A stretch of 64,000 nucleotides of DNA from Pseudoalteromonas umbrosa (GTDB lineage Bacteria; Pseudomonadota; Gammaproteobacteria; Enterobacterales; Alteromonadaceae), in the NCBI RefSeq assembly GCF_030125375.1, contig NZ_JASJUU010000002.1, positions 1 through 64,000 on the forward strand. Reading direction: 5' to 3'. Shown piece by piece: positions 27,372 to 36,727 of the stretch (within the stretch, counting starts at the first letter, position 1; every line of letters starts with the position of its first letter). Made by a program: the position numbers and the translations under genes. The notes under the pieces were generated by a model. It worked only from the letters and a program-made list of their open reading frames with translations. It did no database searches and was not told the DNA's origin.

Positions 27372-28541
27372 TTATTCACTTAAATAAGCATATAAAATCC
27401 GTTTATATATTTGCTCAATTGAGAGTAAATCAGCAATAGAAACATGTTCATTAACTTGATGGATTGAATCATTTTTGACCCCACACTCCACCACCTGAGT
27501 GTACTCATTGGCAAAAAAGCGGCCGTCTGATGTTCCTCCAGCAGTGCTCAGCGCAGGATATTGCCCAAGCTCTTCAGCAATTACATTTTCAATTAAAGAT
27601 AAAAAGCAATTACTTTGCTTTTTACCAGTATAAAACGACTCGCAAGGGCGCTCCCAAGAAATATCAATATCAGCGTCAAAACAGTCCGCAAGCGCGGTTA
27701 GCTTGTGACAAATATCATTGCTTTTATAGCCATGACTATAACGTACATTAAACGTCACCTCGCATACTGCAGGAACCAAATTATCAACGATATTAGGCAC
27801 TGTTATCCCTGTTACCTGAAGCGTCGTTTTAGAGCCAGGTTCATCCAAAGGCCAGTTTAAGTGAGATAACTGAGTAACCAACTCACCTGCTATATGCGCG
27901 GCATTGACTGCAAATTCAGGGTAGGCAACATGACCAGCTTTGCCATTTATAAGAAACCGGCCGGAAATTGCGCCTCGTCGCCCATTTTTTATGGTGTCCC
28001 CTACTAGTTTATGCGAAGTTGGCTCACCAACCAGGCAAGCATCCAACACCACACCTCTTTTCTTTAAATACTCAGCGATAAGGACAGAGCCATCAGTTGC
28101 TTCGCCTTCTTCATCTGATGTGATCAGCCAATAAAATGAACCATTCTTTTTAGTGCTTGATAGACAAAAATCTATGGTTGCATTGAGCATGGCAGCCACC
28201 GAGCCCTTCATATCTGCAGCGCCTCGACCGTAAATAATATCATCTACAATCTCAGCCGAAAACGGGTCGACAACCCAGCCTTCAGGCGTAGCCGGGACAA
28301 CATCCACATGTCCAGAATATGCAAAAACAGGACCATCGCCAAAATGCTTACAGGCAATTAAATTTTTTACCCCGTTAGATTCAATCAGCTCAACCTCAAA
28401 ATCACATTTTTGTAATTGCTTGTGCAACAATGCGATAGTCCCAGCGTCATCGGGCGTAATTGAACGAGCTCTAATCAAATGTTGTAATTTCTCTACAACT
28501 GAGGGGATAGTTTGAACATGTGGTTGAAGAGGTTGTGGCAT
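27372..28541 (-). CDS. dapE: Succinyl-diaminopimelate desuccinylase
   Basis: A 389-residue M20-family zinc hydrolase that releases succinate from N-succinyl-LL-diaminopimelate in lysine and peptidoglycan precursor synthesis. Metal and catalytic motifs are SGH78-VD80-VVPATPEGW, GRGAADMKGSVAAML and the DEEGEATDGS pair of glutamates. The C-terminal GGTSDGRFFA is typical of DapE. It is about 14 residues longer at the N-terminus than E. coli DapE. No other lysine-pathway gene is nearby. Confidence 0.9.
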   Translation of the reverse strand: MPQPLQPHVQTIPSVVEKLQHLIRARSITPDDAGTIALLHKQLQKCDFEVELIESNGVKNLIACKHFGDGPVFAYSGHVDVVPATPEGWVVDPFSAEIVDDIIYGRGAADMKGSVAAMLNATIDFCLSSTKKNGSFYWLITSDEEGEATDGSVLIAEYLKKRGVVLDACLVGEPTSHKLVGDTIKNGRRGAISGRFLINGKAGHVAYPEFAVNAAHIAGELVTQLSHLNWPLDEPGSKTTLQVTGITVPNIVDNLVPAVCEVTFNVRYSHGYKSNDICHKLTALADCFDADIDISWERPCESFYTGKKQSNCFLSLIENVIAEELGQYPALSTAGGTSDGRFFANEYTQVVECGVKNDSIHQVNEHVSIADLLSIEQIYKRILYAYLSE

Positions 28542-28841
28542 GCTTCATCACCAAAAAACCATTTTCCTCCATTAAACGTGCTAAAGGTGTCCAATTTATG
28601 TCGACTAAATTGCACATTTATTACTAATAACTCACGCACAAAAGCGGCTCTTAAATTTCACAGCAGCAAAATACAGCAAATTTTCAATGCAAAAAGCTAT
28701 AAAAACTTATTCCAAATCAAACTTTCAAATATTTCTGAAAGATGAAAAGTCAAATTTGATCTAGAACAGTTTTTTAATTACCGGAGCCTTTACTATGGAG
28801 CCATTAAAGAGAACCAACTGGTATAGGTTCAGGAGATGAAA

Positions 28842-29492
28842 ATGAATAAACTAACAGCTGCTTTAATTTCAACTTTATTAGTGACTGCACCACTCGCTCA
28901 CGCTCAATTTAGTGTTAACGTCGGTGCAATTCATGTCAATCCAATTGATACAGCATCAGCAATTAACGAAAATAGAGCATTAGGACTTTCAGCTGACTCA
29001 AATACACAACTAGGCATCACATTTGACTATCACTACAATGATAACATCGTATTTGAATTAGTCGCAGCAACGCCATTTTCTCATACTGTGCAAGGTGAAG
29101 GCGGTTTGGCTGGTAATGACATTACAAAAATTAAACACTTACCGCCGACACTTTTAGCGCAATACCACTTCTTTGACAAGAGTGCTAAATTACGTCCATT
29201 CATTGGTGCGGGTTTAAACTATACAGTCTTCTTCGATGAAGAACCGAGTGCGGCATTAAAGCAGACGCTAGGTACGGATGACGTAAAAGTAGACCTAGAG
29301 AGCTCATTTGGATTAGCGTTACAGCTAGGTTTGAATTATGAAATCAATGACAAGTGGGGCTTGCATGTGATGGTTTCGAAAATGGATATCGACACAGACG
29401 CAACCGTTTATGCAAATGGTAGCCAAGCGCTTACTTCTGATGTTGAAATTGACCCATTTGTAGCAATGATTGGTGCTAAATACAAGTTCTAA
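28842..29492 (+). CDS. ompW: OmpW family outer-membrane protein
   Basis: A 216-residue protein starting MNKLTAALISTLLVTAPLAHA, a signal peptide. It has the OmpW hallmarks FDYHYNDNIVFELVAATPF and HLPPTLLAQYHF, GAGLNYTVFFDEE, and the terminal motif AMIGAKYKF ending in phenylalanine for barrel insertion. It forms a small eight-stranded barrel that may pass small hydrophobic molecules. I choose ATG 28842 because AGGAG is 7 bp upstream; ATG 28836 would touch the ribosome-binding site. Confidence 0.92.
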   Translation: MNKLTAALISTLLVTAPLAHAQFSVNVGAIHVNPIDTASAINENRALGLSADSNTQLGITFDYHYNDNIVFELVAATPFSHTVQGEGGLAGNDITKIKHLPPTLLAQYHFFDKSAKLRPFIGAGLNYTVFFDEEPSAALKQTLGTDDVKVDLESSFGLALQLGLNYEINDKWGLHVMVSKMDIDTDATVYANGSQALTSDVEIDPFVAMIGAKYKF

Positions 29493-29517
29493 TACATAAA
29501 ATAGATTTCTCAATCTT

Positions 29518-29533
29518 GGCCACTTATGTGGCC
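29518..29533 (+). terminator. Terminator after ompW
   Basis: GGCCAC and GTGGCC pair around a 4-nt loop and are followed by TTTTT, 26 bp past the ompW stop. The hairpin overlaps the 3' end of the converging thioesterase gene. Confidence 0.75.
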
Positions 29534-30063
29534 TTTTTATTGTTCGCTTTTTTCTGTTCCAGCATTTCTTTCCAATGCACAATTTCGCTGGGCAGCTCAG
29601 GCTGGTCCCCTTTAAACTCCGCCAGCTCTAATAAATCTTCAACCGCAACGATACCTTTTCGGCTTTTAAATACGCCTCTGACGTAGGCAATAGCATGTAA
29701 GCCTCGTTCAGAATGAAATTTTTGCTCTATATAAAAATACTTATGATCCCAACCTACCACACGCGTCGTCACTGAAAACTTTTGCATAGGTTTAATGTCG
29801 CGAATATAAGTGATCGCTGTTGCATTTACGATAGGAAACCATTTTCTTTTGAGGATTTTATTGAGCAAGCCTAATCGCTCTGTCATCCAAGTCCTGGCAA
29901 TGTCCATCATTGCTAAATAACGCGAATTTGTTAGATGTAAATTGATATCACAGTCCGTTGGCAATGCTCTAAAGTCAATGCTTGTTGGCTCCAACATCCC
30001 TTCATAATTTTTATTTTGTCTAATTTTCCAAAACAGAAGCAATAAGCGAAAGTATAAATTCAT
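29524..30063 (-). CDS. Acyl-CoA thioesterase, 4HBT hotdog fold
   Basis: A 179-residue protein with a short hydrophobic N-terminus (MNLYFRLLLLFWKIR) and a hotdog domain: DCDINLHLTNSRYLAMMDIARTWMTERLG carries the conserved D-x-N-x-H-x-N-N/S-x-x-Y pattern. It resembles the THEM6-like thioesterases of proteobacteria. The substrate is unknown. The basic lysine-rich C-terminus (KKANNKKAT) overlaps the ompW terminator. Confidence 0.8.
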   Translation of the reverse strand: MNLYFRLLLLFWKIRQNKNYEGMLEPTSIDFRALPTDCDINLHLTNSRYLAMMDIARTWMTERLGLLNKILKRKWFPIVNATAITYIRDIKPMQKFSVTTRVVGWDHKYFYIEQKFHSERGLHAIAYVRGVFKSRKGIVAVEDLLELAEFKGDQPELPSEIVHWKEMLEQKKANNKKAT

Positions 30064-30228
30064 GTTCCAATTGGTCTAACCAGTAATTTGTCTTGCCAGT
30101 GTATCATAGCCTTTAATTGCAACAAGCGTGTTCAGTTATATATTTAATGACTTGTTAAATTTTGAGCAACTTGCTTTATGTTATAAACTGAATTAAGTTT
30201 TCTTTATCTTCAAGATAAGTGTTTATTT

Positions 30229-30723
30229 ATGAATAATATATTCAAACTTGGCTTATTCATCACAGCGCTGAGTTTCAGTGATCATGTACTTGCTAACTTT
30301 GACTTGTCCGGGAAAGGGGTTGTTACTTACCCAACAGGTATCACAAAAGATTTTGACTTTGGTTTTGGCTGGCAAGCATCAGACAAAAAATTCCGAATTG
30401 GCAAAAAAGCCTATTCAATGTCTCAGCTTCCTGAGTCTTACTCTATTGCTTTAACCTTAAGTAAAGACGATTCTCGAGTTTGGATTCAAGAATTTAACGC
30501 TGGCTATATTGAAGCTTTTCAATGGCAAATTGGTAAAAATAAACTAGAGCTAGCAAAGAAGGAATTTAAAAACCCAGTGAAAGGGAATTATGTGCTGACA
30601 CTCAATAATGTTGATTACTTTTTGAGTAGAAATAACGTCAGTATTGACGTGCATTTTGATGATTCTGGCGTCAAGCATGTTCGCTTGGAAGGAGTTACTA
30701 GAAGCATGGGCACCAAGAAATAG
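30229..30723 (+). CDS. Exported protein of unknown function
   Basis: A 164-residue protein with a signal peptide (MNNIFKLGLFITALSFSDHVLA). The mature part is beta-rich with a repeated G/F/D pattern (KDFDFGFGWQAS) and no cysteines. I do not recognise it. No strong Shine-Dalgarno is visible; the upstream DNA is A+T-rich. It converges on tyrR with only 18 bp between the stop codons. Confidence 0.55.
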   Translation: MNNIFKLGLFITALSFSDHVLANFDLSGKGVVTYPTGITKDFDFGFGWQASDKKFRIGKKAYSMSQLPESYSIALTLSKDDSRVWIQEFNAGYIEAFQWQIGKNKLELAKKEFKNPVKGNYVLTLNNVDYFLSRNNVSIDVHFDDSGVKHVRLEGVTRSMGTKK

Positions 30724-30741
30724 GCGCCCAAATAAAATACA

Positions 30742-32298
30742 CTAGACCTTAACAGTTTTTCTATTAATACCATATTCGCGCAGCTTGTTTGCTACCGCTG
30801 TATGGCTCAGACCTAAACGCTTAGCTAACTGTCTGGAGCTAGGGTAAGCAGGATAAAGCTTTCTTAATAACGTTGCTTCAAAACGTTTAACGGCTTGCTC
30901 AAGCGTGCCTTCAAAGTCCGATTCCAAATAACCTAAGTCATGTGTAAAGGTTGGCAATTGCATATTTTCAATACGTAGCTCTTTATCATCGAGTAAGGAC
31001 ACTGCGCGATAGATAGCGTTTTCAAGTTGGCGTACGTTACCTGGCCATGGATATTGCTCTAAAAACTCAAGGCACTCAGGATGTAAAGAAGGAACCGCTT
31101 GGCCATTTTGCTGTGCATATTTTTGGATAAAATGCTCTGCCAATGGCTTAACATCTGCTTTGCGATCTCTCAAAGGTGCTATTTCTAAGGTTAGAACATT
31201 GATGCGATAGTAGAGATCTTCTCTAAACCCGCCTTCTTGTACCATTGCTGGCAAGTCTTTTTGAGTAGCGGCTATTATGCGAACATTAACTTTAACTTCG
31301 TTTTCGTCGCCTACCTTTCTAAACGTACCATCTTGTAAAAAACGCAGCAGCTTTGTCTGTAACTGCTCAGACATTTCACCAACTTCATCAAGAAACACGG
31401 TGCCGCCATCTGCTTGCTCTAAAACACCACGTTTTGACGGCACTTGCTCATCAAAGCTTGCGTAACCAAACAGTTCGGACTCAGCAACATCATCAGGCAA
31501 TGACGCACAAGACAAAGCAATGAAAGGTTTTAACGAACGGTTTGATGCATAGTGACATGCTCTTGCTAGTAACTCTTTACCAGTTCCTGTCTCGCCGGTA
31601 ATTAAGATAGGCGCCTCTAGCTGTGCCATCTTGCGCGCTTCACGTACAACACGTCGCATCGCTGTGCTTTGATTGTGAATCGTAGCAAAACTTTCTTGCC
31701 CGTAACGTCTAAACGCGCTTACTTGCTGGCCTAAACGGCTTTGAGACTTAATATTGATGACCGCACCTGCCAAAACATCTCCCTCAGTAGCCTGAGGCAC
31801 AGAAATAGGAAGTATGTCTGCAATAAAATCTTCTCCAGCAACTTCTACACGTGTAGTCTGTCCCAATACTTCACTACCTTCCAACCAGCGCGTAAAGTTA
31901 AAACCTTTCAATAGCAAGTTGATACTGGTGCCAATCACTTCATCAAGTGATAAGTTTAAGTCTCTACATGCCGCATCATTACAATGCCTCACGCCACCTT
32001 TTGCATCAATAGAAATAACCCCGTCAGGCAATGCACTTAATAACGTATTGAGTTCATTATGCTCACGCTCAGAAGGCAAAAACGCCGTAGTGCGAACATC
32101 TTCAACACCATCAATTAATCGAATTTCAGGCATGATTTTCTGAAACTGTTCAAACTCAATGGGGGGAAAGCTCACATACATACGGCAATTAACCGAGTCA
32201 ACTTCAATCCCCTTTAAATCAACTCGATAGTTAACCAATATATTGAGTATTTCTTGTGCAATACCAATACGGTCGGCGCAATGAATCTCTAAACGCAT
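30742..32298 (-). CDS. tyrR: TyrR transcriptional regulator of aromatic amino acid genes
   Basis: A 518-residue regulator: ACT domain (about 1-75), PAS (about 80-190), AAA+ domain with Walker A GETGTGKE and Walker B VFLDE, and a C-terminal helix-turn-helix (SSRQLAKRLGLSHTAVANKLREYGI). As in E. coli TyrR the GAFTGA loop that contacts sigma-54 is missing (SELFGYASFDEQ), so it should act on sigma-70 promoters. The ATG at 32298 (MRLEIHC) has GAGGAAC upstream and aligns with E. coli TyrR; the longer frame to 32337 is rejected. TyrR-box-like sites lie upstream of tyrR and of hppD. Confidence 0.93.
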   Translation of the reverse strand: MRLEIHCADRIGIAQEILNILVNYRVDLKGIEVDSVNCRMYVSFPPIEFEQFQKIMPEIRLIDGVEDVRTTAFLPSEREHNELNTLLSALPDGVISIDAKGGVRHCNDAACRDLNLSLDEVIGTSINLLLKGFNFTRWLEGSEVLGQTTRVEVAGEDFIADILPISVPQATEGDVLAGAVINIKSQSRLGQQVSAFRRYGQESFATIHNQSTAMRRVVREARKMAQLEAPILITGETGTGKELLARACHYASNRSLKPFIALSCASLPDDVAESELFGYASFDEQVPSKRGVLEQADGGTVFLDEVGEMSEQLQTKLLRFLQDGTFRKVGDENEVKVNVRIIAATQKDLPAMVQEGGFREDLYYRINVLTLEIAPLRDRKADVKPLAEHFIQKYAQQNGQAVPSLHPECLEFLEQYPWPGNVRQLENAIYRAVSLLDDKELRIENMQLPTFTHDLGYLESDFEGTLEQAVKRFEATLLRKLYPAYPSSRQLAKRLGLSHTAVANKLREYGINRKTVKV

Positions 32299-32367
32299 CT
32301 GTTCCTCAAAACGGTTTTTTACCTCTGGCCGGATCATACTCTAAGAATAGTCTTCAGCCTAGCAAAT

Positions 32368-32385
32368 TGTAAACATTTTTGGACA
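32368..32385. promoter_or_regulatory. TyrR-box-like site upstream of tyrR
   Basis: Read toward tyrR it is TGTCCA-AAAATG-TTTACA, compared with the consensus TGTAAA-N6-TTTACA (two mismatches). It sits about 70 bp upstream of the tyrR start. It could serve autoregulation, known for E. coli tyrR. Confidence 0.45.
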
Positions 32386-32465
32386 GATATTTTCCAAGTC
32401 AAAATTAATAATAATGACCTATAATAAACACATGATATTTAAGATGTTTAATTCAGAAGAAATGA

Positions 32466-32495
32466 TTGCAAGTCGTTCAGCACACACTTTATAAT
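32466..32495 (+). promoter_or_regulatory. Possible promoter of the capsule-like operon
   Basis: TTGCAA (32466-32471), 18 bp and TATAAT (32490-32495), 44 bp upstream of the first gene. The -10 is consensus; the -35 is imperfect. Confidence 0.5.
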
Positions 32496-32538
32496 ACTAA
32501 ATAACTAAATAATGTTAATATAAATGGTGGGAGAGCCA

Positions 32539-34746
32539 ATGAAAGCAAAAAAACTAGCTGTAGTTCTAACATCCATTTTTCTTAGCGCTTGCTCTGTTGA
32601 AGACCCTTATGAGACAGGACCAACCGAATCTCAGCAAGCTGAACAAACCGAGCAAGACAAACAGCAAAACGAATCGCTGCAGTGGCAAATCAACATTGCC
32701 GATACGTTTAATAATAATGTCATCGACGCGACAGTCGTTATTGCTGGCAATACCTATCAATCCAATAGCAGCGGTGTTATTGCTATACCTACTTTAAAAC
32801 CCGGTAATTACAGTATTTCTGTTTTCAAAGAAGGCTTCGAGCCGTTACTCACCACAGTGCAGGTAACAAGTACCAATACACAGCTCAATTTGCGCTTAGT
32901 CGCCAAGCCCGAGGGAGCAATCACCTTATTTTTTGCCGGTGATACCATGTTTGGTAGACGCTATATGGACCCAAGTTTAACCACTATGGGCAATTCGGTA
33001 CCAGATGTTGAAGGGGCACTTATTCGTGCTGGTTCTGCAGCCCAAAACGCCGTTGAAATTACTCGGTATTTAAAACCTTTAGTCGAGCATGCTGACTTTT
33101 CATCGGTTAATCTTGAAACCCCTATTCTAGATACTCCCACCAGTGTGCACCCAACCAAAGAATTTGCTTTTTTCTCCTTGCCGGAAACATTGCAAGGGCT
33201 CACAGAAATCGGTGTCGATTATGTCGCTTTGGGTAACAATCACGTTTATGACTATTTGCAGCCTGGCTTAGAAGATACCGTCAAGTATGTATCAGAGGCT
33301 GGCTTACTGTACAGTGGAGTAGGCAACAACAACACAGAAGCTTATGCCCCCCTAATTACCTCGGTAAAAGGGTTTTCACTTGGACTCGTTTCTGCAACAT
33401 CCATTACTGGCGATGACAACCCCATTAATTATATTGCCGAGGAGCAAAAAGGCGGTGCAGCAGATCTCACCCAAAGCCAGCAAGCTACTTCGGCTGTAGA
33501 GCAAGCAATCGCACAAAGTGATTATGCCATAGCACAGCTACATGGCGGTGACGAATACTCGTATGCACCCACGCGTTATATCAGTAATCGATTTAATTTA
33601 CTCAGTGAGCTAAAACCTGATTTACTGATTGCGCACCACCCTCACGTTGCACAAGGCTTCAGCCTGCAAAACGAAACCCCCGTGTTACTCGGATTAGGTA
33701 ACTTTGTATTTGAACAGAATCGTATTGAAACATTACTCGGCGTCGCTGTAACATTGGAGGTGATGCCAAATGCAACCCCCAAAACCACACGCGCTCGGGC
33801 TTACCCTATTTACCTAGAAGACTATCAACCCAAATTAGTCACTGGTTTTTTAAGTGACTACCTAATGAGACGACTTGGTGAGTTCTCTCAAGGCGGTGTC
33901 TCAGTCATTCCTCGCACTGGTTATGCGGAAATCGATTTTTATAATAGCCGTGCGCCAAATCTTGTAAAAACTGCTCAAATATCACTCAGCGCGGGTCAGC
34001 ATATTGTTGATTTAAGGGAGTTTGTACCGAGTAATGCCTTTTTGACTAAGGTATCATCTAGCGGTTCAGCATCACTAAAATTAGGCAGAGACTTGATGTT
34101 ATTTGGTGACTTTGAAGATTGGGATAACGATGACACATTTGGTGAGGTTTCTCGTTGGGAAAATGACAGCGAAAATATCACCCCGTGCTTAACAGGCGCG
34201 CGCAGTGGCAAACAAGCCATGTGCCTAGTTCGTACCCAATTCGACAATAGGCCTTTACGTATGCCCTTTAAACATACGATTCGGACTATGCCCATTACCC
34301 CCAATGAATCTACATTGCTTGCATATCATGACATGAGCCTCTACGGATACAATAAAGGAATGAACGCTGGTGCATTGGATGTTGAACTCTCTATCACGAC
34401 ATCAGAAGACAACCTGCTCTTCTCAGAACAAACCATTCGCCTTGCTGAGCCTGGGGAATATAATTGGCGAAAGTTTGAATATAGCTTTTCACTACCTGAT
34501 GATACAAATACGCTTGGACCTGAACAACTACCCGCTCGTGCAGTTAAATTAACCTTTATACATTCGCCGCCAGATGATGGCGAAGCAACGCTCATCTTAG
34601 ATGATTTAGCCCTCATATCATGGCAAAAAGATATCTCGTTGTCCGATAACGTTTGGCAGAGCAACGCTATTCACGGGCTGGACTTTTTACGTGTCACGAC
34701 ACAACAGGACGTTACCTTATCTTTTGAGTTTTCAGCATTTGACTAG
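32539..34746 (+). CDS. CapA/PgsA-like lipoprotein, first gene of a polymer-synthesis operon
   Basis: A 735-residue lipoprotein (MKAKKLAVVLTSIFLSAC, lipidated Cys18). Residues about 45-117 form a carboxypeptidase-regulatory-like beta domain. From about 128 to 440 comes a PGA_cap (CapA) domain with FFAGDTMFGRR, NLETPI, LGNNHVYDY, and a final HHPHVAQGF...LGLGNFVFEQ: the conserved metallophosphatase-like residues of CapA/PgsA. A C-terminal jelly-roll, CBM-like part (about 525-685) follows. CapA/PgsA is a required membrane-anchored component of poly-gamma-glutamate capsule synthesis in Bacillus. GGGAG precedes ATG 32539. The longer reading frame to 32524 is unnecessary. Confidence 0.8.
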   Translation: MKAKKLAVVLTSIFLSACSVEDPYETGPTESQQAEQTEQDKQQNESLQWQINIADTFNNNVIDATVVIAGNTYQSNSSGVIAIPTLKPGNYSISVFKEGFEPLLTTVQVTSTNTQLNLRLVAKPEGAITLFFAGDTMFGRRYMDPSLTTMGNSVPDVEGALIRAGSAAQNAVEITRYLKPLVEHADFSSVNLETPILDTPTSVHPTKEFAFFSLPETLQGLTEIGVDYVALGNNHVYDYLQPGLEDTVKYVSEAGLLYSGVGNNNTEAYAPLITSVKGFSLGLVSATSITGDDNPINYIAEEQKGGAADLTQSQQATSAVEQAIAQSDYAIAQLHGGDEYSYAPTRYISNRFNLLSELKPDLLIAHHPHVAQGFSLQNETPVLLGLGNFVFEQNRIETLLGVAVTLEVMPNATPKTTRARAYPIYLEDYQPKLVTGFLSDYLMRRLGEFSQGGVSVIPRTGYAEIDFYNSRAPNLVKTAQISLSAGQHIVDLREFVPSNAFLTKVSSSGSASLKLGRDLMLFGDFEDWDNDDTFGEVSRWENDSENITPCLTGARSGKQAMCLVRTQFDNRPLRMPFKHTIRTMPITPNESTLLAYHDMSLYGYNKGMNAGALDVELSITTSEDNLLFSEQTIRLAEPGEYNWRKFEYSFSLPDDTNTLGPEQLPARAVKLTFIHSPPDDGEATLILDDLALISWQKDISLSDNVWQSNAIHGLDFLRVTTQQDVTLSFEFSAFD

Positions 34747-34756
34747 GTAACCTAAC

Positions 34757-36727
34757 GTGTCGATAAAGCAGCAGTTTTTTATCATCAAACGACAAAAGAC
34801 TTTTTGGTCTACGATGCTGCTGTGCGCCCTGATTTTATTAGTCACTTTAAGCGGAACGCTAGACAAGCTCAATGCACTTATTTATCTTGAGCTTAGCCAA
34901 AATCTCAATCGGCAAAATACCCAAGTCGTCGTGATTGAGTCTGACAACCTCGTAGCGCAACAAAGTGACATCATTTCAAAATTACGAGAAAATAAAGCCA
35001 AAGCCATAGTGATATTCAGCCATGTCTCTGGTGAGCAGCAGCTCTCTTTTGACAACGTGTATTTCCCTTACGCCGACTCTAGATACTGTTTACCTACCTT
35101 AGAGTCGTGGCTTGGCTATGAAATCGTCATTAAAGATGCACCAGAGCAATGTAAAAGTGTTTGGCAACATGTATTCGACCCACATTACAAAGCACAAGGT
35201 CAATTGCTTGATTTTTCACTTGCGCCACAAGCCCTCACTAAATTTAGTGCAACACGACTGCTCTCAGATGATGTATTTCTAGCTCAGCTACAGGATAAAG
35301 TAGTGCTCGTCTCTCAGCGCCAATTAGCGTTTGCTCTGCCAGTACGTGCGCCAAAAATAGACTCTTTCAAAGACCCTATTTATCTTCACGCTTATATTGC
35401 TGATAACTTTGCTGAGCAGACCTTAGTAACTTTAATGCCTATCACATATGCTGCAGCCCTACAGTTATTAATATTAACGATTTTGCTCATTACCTATCAA
35501 AGATGCAGCTTTAACACTGGGATTTTAATCGCCTGTACGGTTATCCTGCTTTGTATCGCTTCGGTCTATCTTAGCGTTCGTTTCTTTGATTACTTTTTGC
35601 CAGCTGGACAAATTATTTTTACCAACCTTGTGACGCTCTTATGGGTGTTTTTTTCTCGAAAGTGGGTTGAAGAAATTGAATTAAATGACATCATAGGCAA
35701 CGTGCAACAACGCATGATGGGACGTTACCTACCGCAAGCTTTTAGCGCGCAAAGCAGCCCTTGGGATGCAATTATCACACTGGTAAATCAGCAACTTGCC
35801 TTAAATCGTTCGATTTTCCTTGCCCGCACTGAGGGCGACCATAGGCTCCATGAAATACGCGCCATTAATTGCAGTTTATCCGATATCCACGAGATGCGCA
35901 GAGACTATGAACGTCCTCCCTACTCGGACGCCATCAAAGCATTTGGTGCTTTACATATAACGAGACCATTTTTCAATGACTTAAAAGAAGCTGAGGCACA
36001 ATATGTGGTGCCTTTGATGTATGCAGGAGATATTCGAGGCTTTTGGGCAATGACGGTTGAGCCCAATGAGTACTTTGACGAAGAACGATTCGTACAAAAT
36101 GTAAATCGATTTGCAAACCAGATAGGCGAGTTACTTTTTCACTTTCGGATCTTTGAAAATCAACAAAAAGCCAATACCAGTGCTCTTACCAAGGTATTAA
36201 CCTTGGCACTGCAAAAACCTTTAAGTCAACAAGTTAAATCTTCCATTGGCGACATGGAACAAAAGCTATCGACGCTTGAGCACGTATTTAACCAGATCCA
36301 CACTGCGGCGATCATGTTTAACCTCTTTGGACAAGTAGTGCAAACCAACCAAAAAATAGAAGAAATCGCCAAGCACAATGAAATGTCTTTATTTGAGATG
36401 ACAGCATTAGACTTGTTAGAACGCGTGACCCACCTTGACAGTGAAAAAGCCAAAGGAAAATTACGCTATATCACCTTACAACAGGGCGAGTTGTATATGC
36501 CTGCTCAGTTAGGACAAGCAACATTTATTTTGAGTATTCGCTCATTGCGATCATCTCGCTCCACCAGCAGTATTGGCGAGCCTTTTGAAGTAGGCGGAAT
36601 ATTATTTGAATTTATCGATATCTCCTATCTAATTAAACAGCTAGATGACCCGGCTCTACTGTTAAAACAATTAGAAATGATGCAACCACTCGACCCTGAA
36701 GAACATCATATTAAGGTGCAGACTTAA
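34757..36727 (+). CDS. CHASE2-GAF-PAS-like membrane protein without output domain
   Basis: A 656-residue protein from a GTG start 11 bp after the CapA-like gene. An N-terminal helix (about 15-35), a periplasmic CHASE2-like domain (VVVIESDNLVAQQSDIISKLRE region, to about 225) and three clustered helices (about 226-295) match CHASE2 topology. The cytoplasmic part looks like a GAF domain (about 345-460) and a PAS-like domain (about 495-600; MFNLFGQVVQTNQKIEEIA). No kinase, cyclase or GGDEF follows. It ends in the next gene's start codon (TAATG). It may sense envelope state and control polymer synthesis by protein contact; this is inference from the context. Confidence 0.6.
   Translation: MSIKQQFFIIKRQKTFWSTMLLCALILLVTLSGTLDKLNALIYLELSQNLNRQNTQVVVIESDNLVAQQSDIISKLRENKAKAIVIFSHVSGEQQLSFDNVYFPYADSRYCLPTLESWLGYEIVIKDAPEQCKSVWQHVFDPHYKAQGQLLDFSLAPQALTKFSATRLLSDDVFLAQLQDKVVLVSQRQLAFALPVRAPKIDSFKDPIYLHAYIADNFAEQTLVTLMPITYAAALQLLILTILLITYQRCSFNTGILIACTVILLCIASVYLSVRFFDYFLPAGQIIFTNLVTLLWVFFSRKWVEEIELNDIIGNVQQRMMGRYLPQAFSAQSSPWDAIITLVNQQLALNRSIFLARTEGDHRLHEIRAINCSLSDIHEMRRDYERPPYSDAIKAFGALHITRPFFNDLKEAEAQYVVPLMYAGDIRGFWAMTVEPNEYFDEERFVQNVNRFANQIGELLFHFRIFENQQKANTSALTKVLTLALQKPLSQQVKSSIGDMEQKLSTLEHVFNQIHTAAIMFNLFGQVVQTNQKIEEIAKHNEMSLFEMTALDLLERVTHLDSEKAKGKLRYITLQQGELYMPAQLGQATFILSIRSLRSSRSTSSIGEPFEVGGILFEFIDISYLIKQLDDPALLLKQLEMMQPLDPEEHHIKVQT

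Noticed and set aside
28512-28745. 77-codon plus-strand reading frame across the dapE start
   Set aside because: It overlaps the dapE N-terminus, has no Shine-Dalgarno and its translation looks random. It more likely contains the dapE promoter region.
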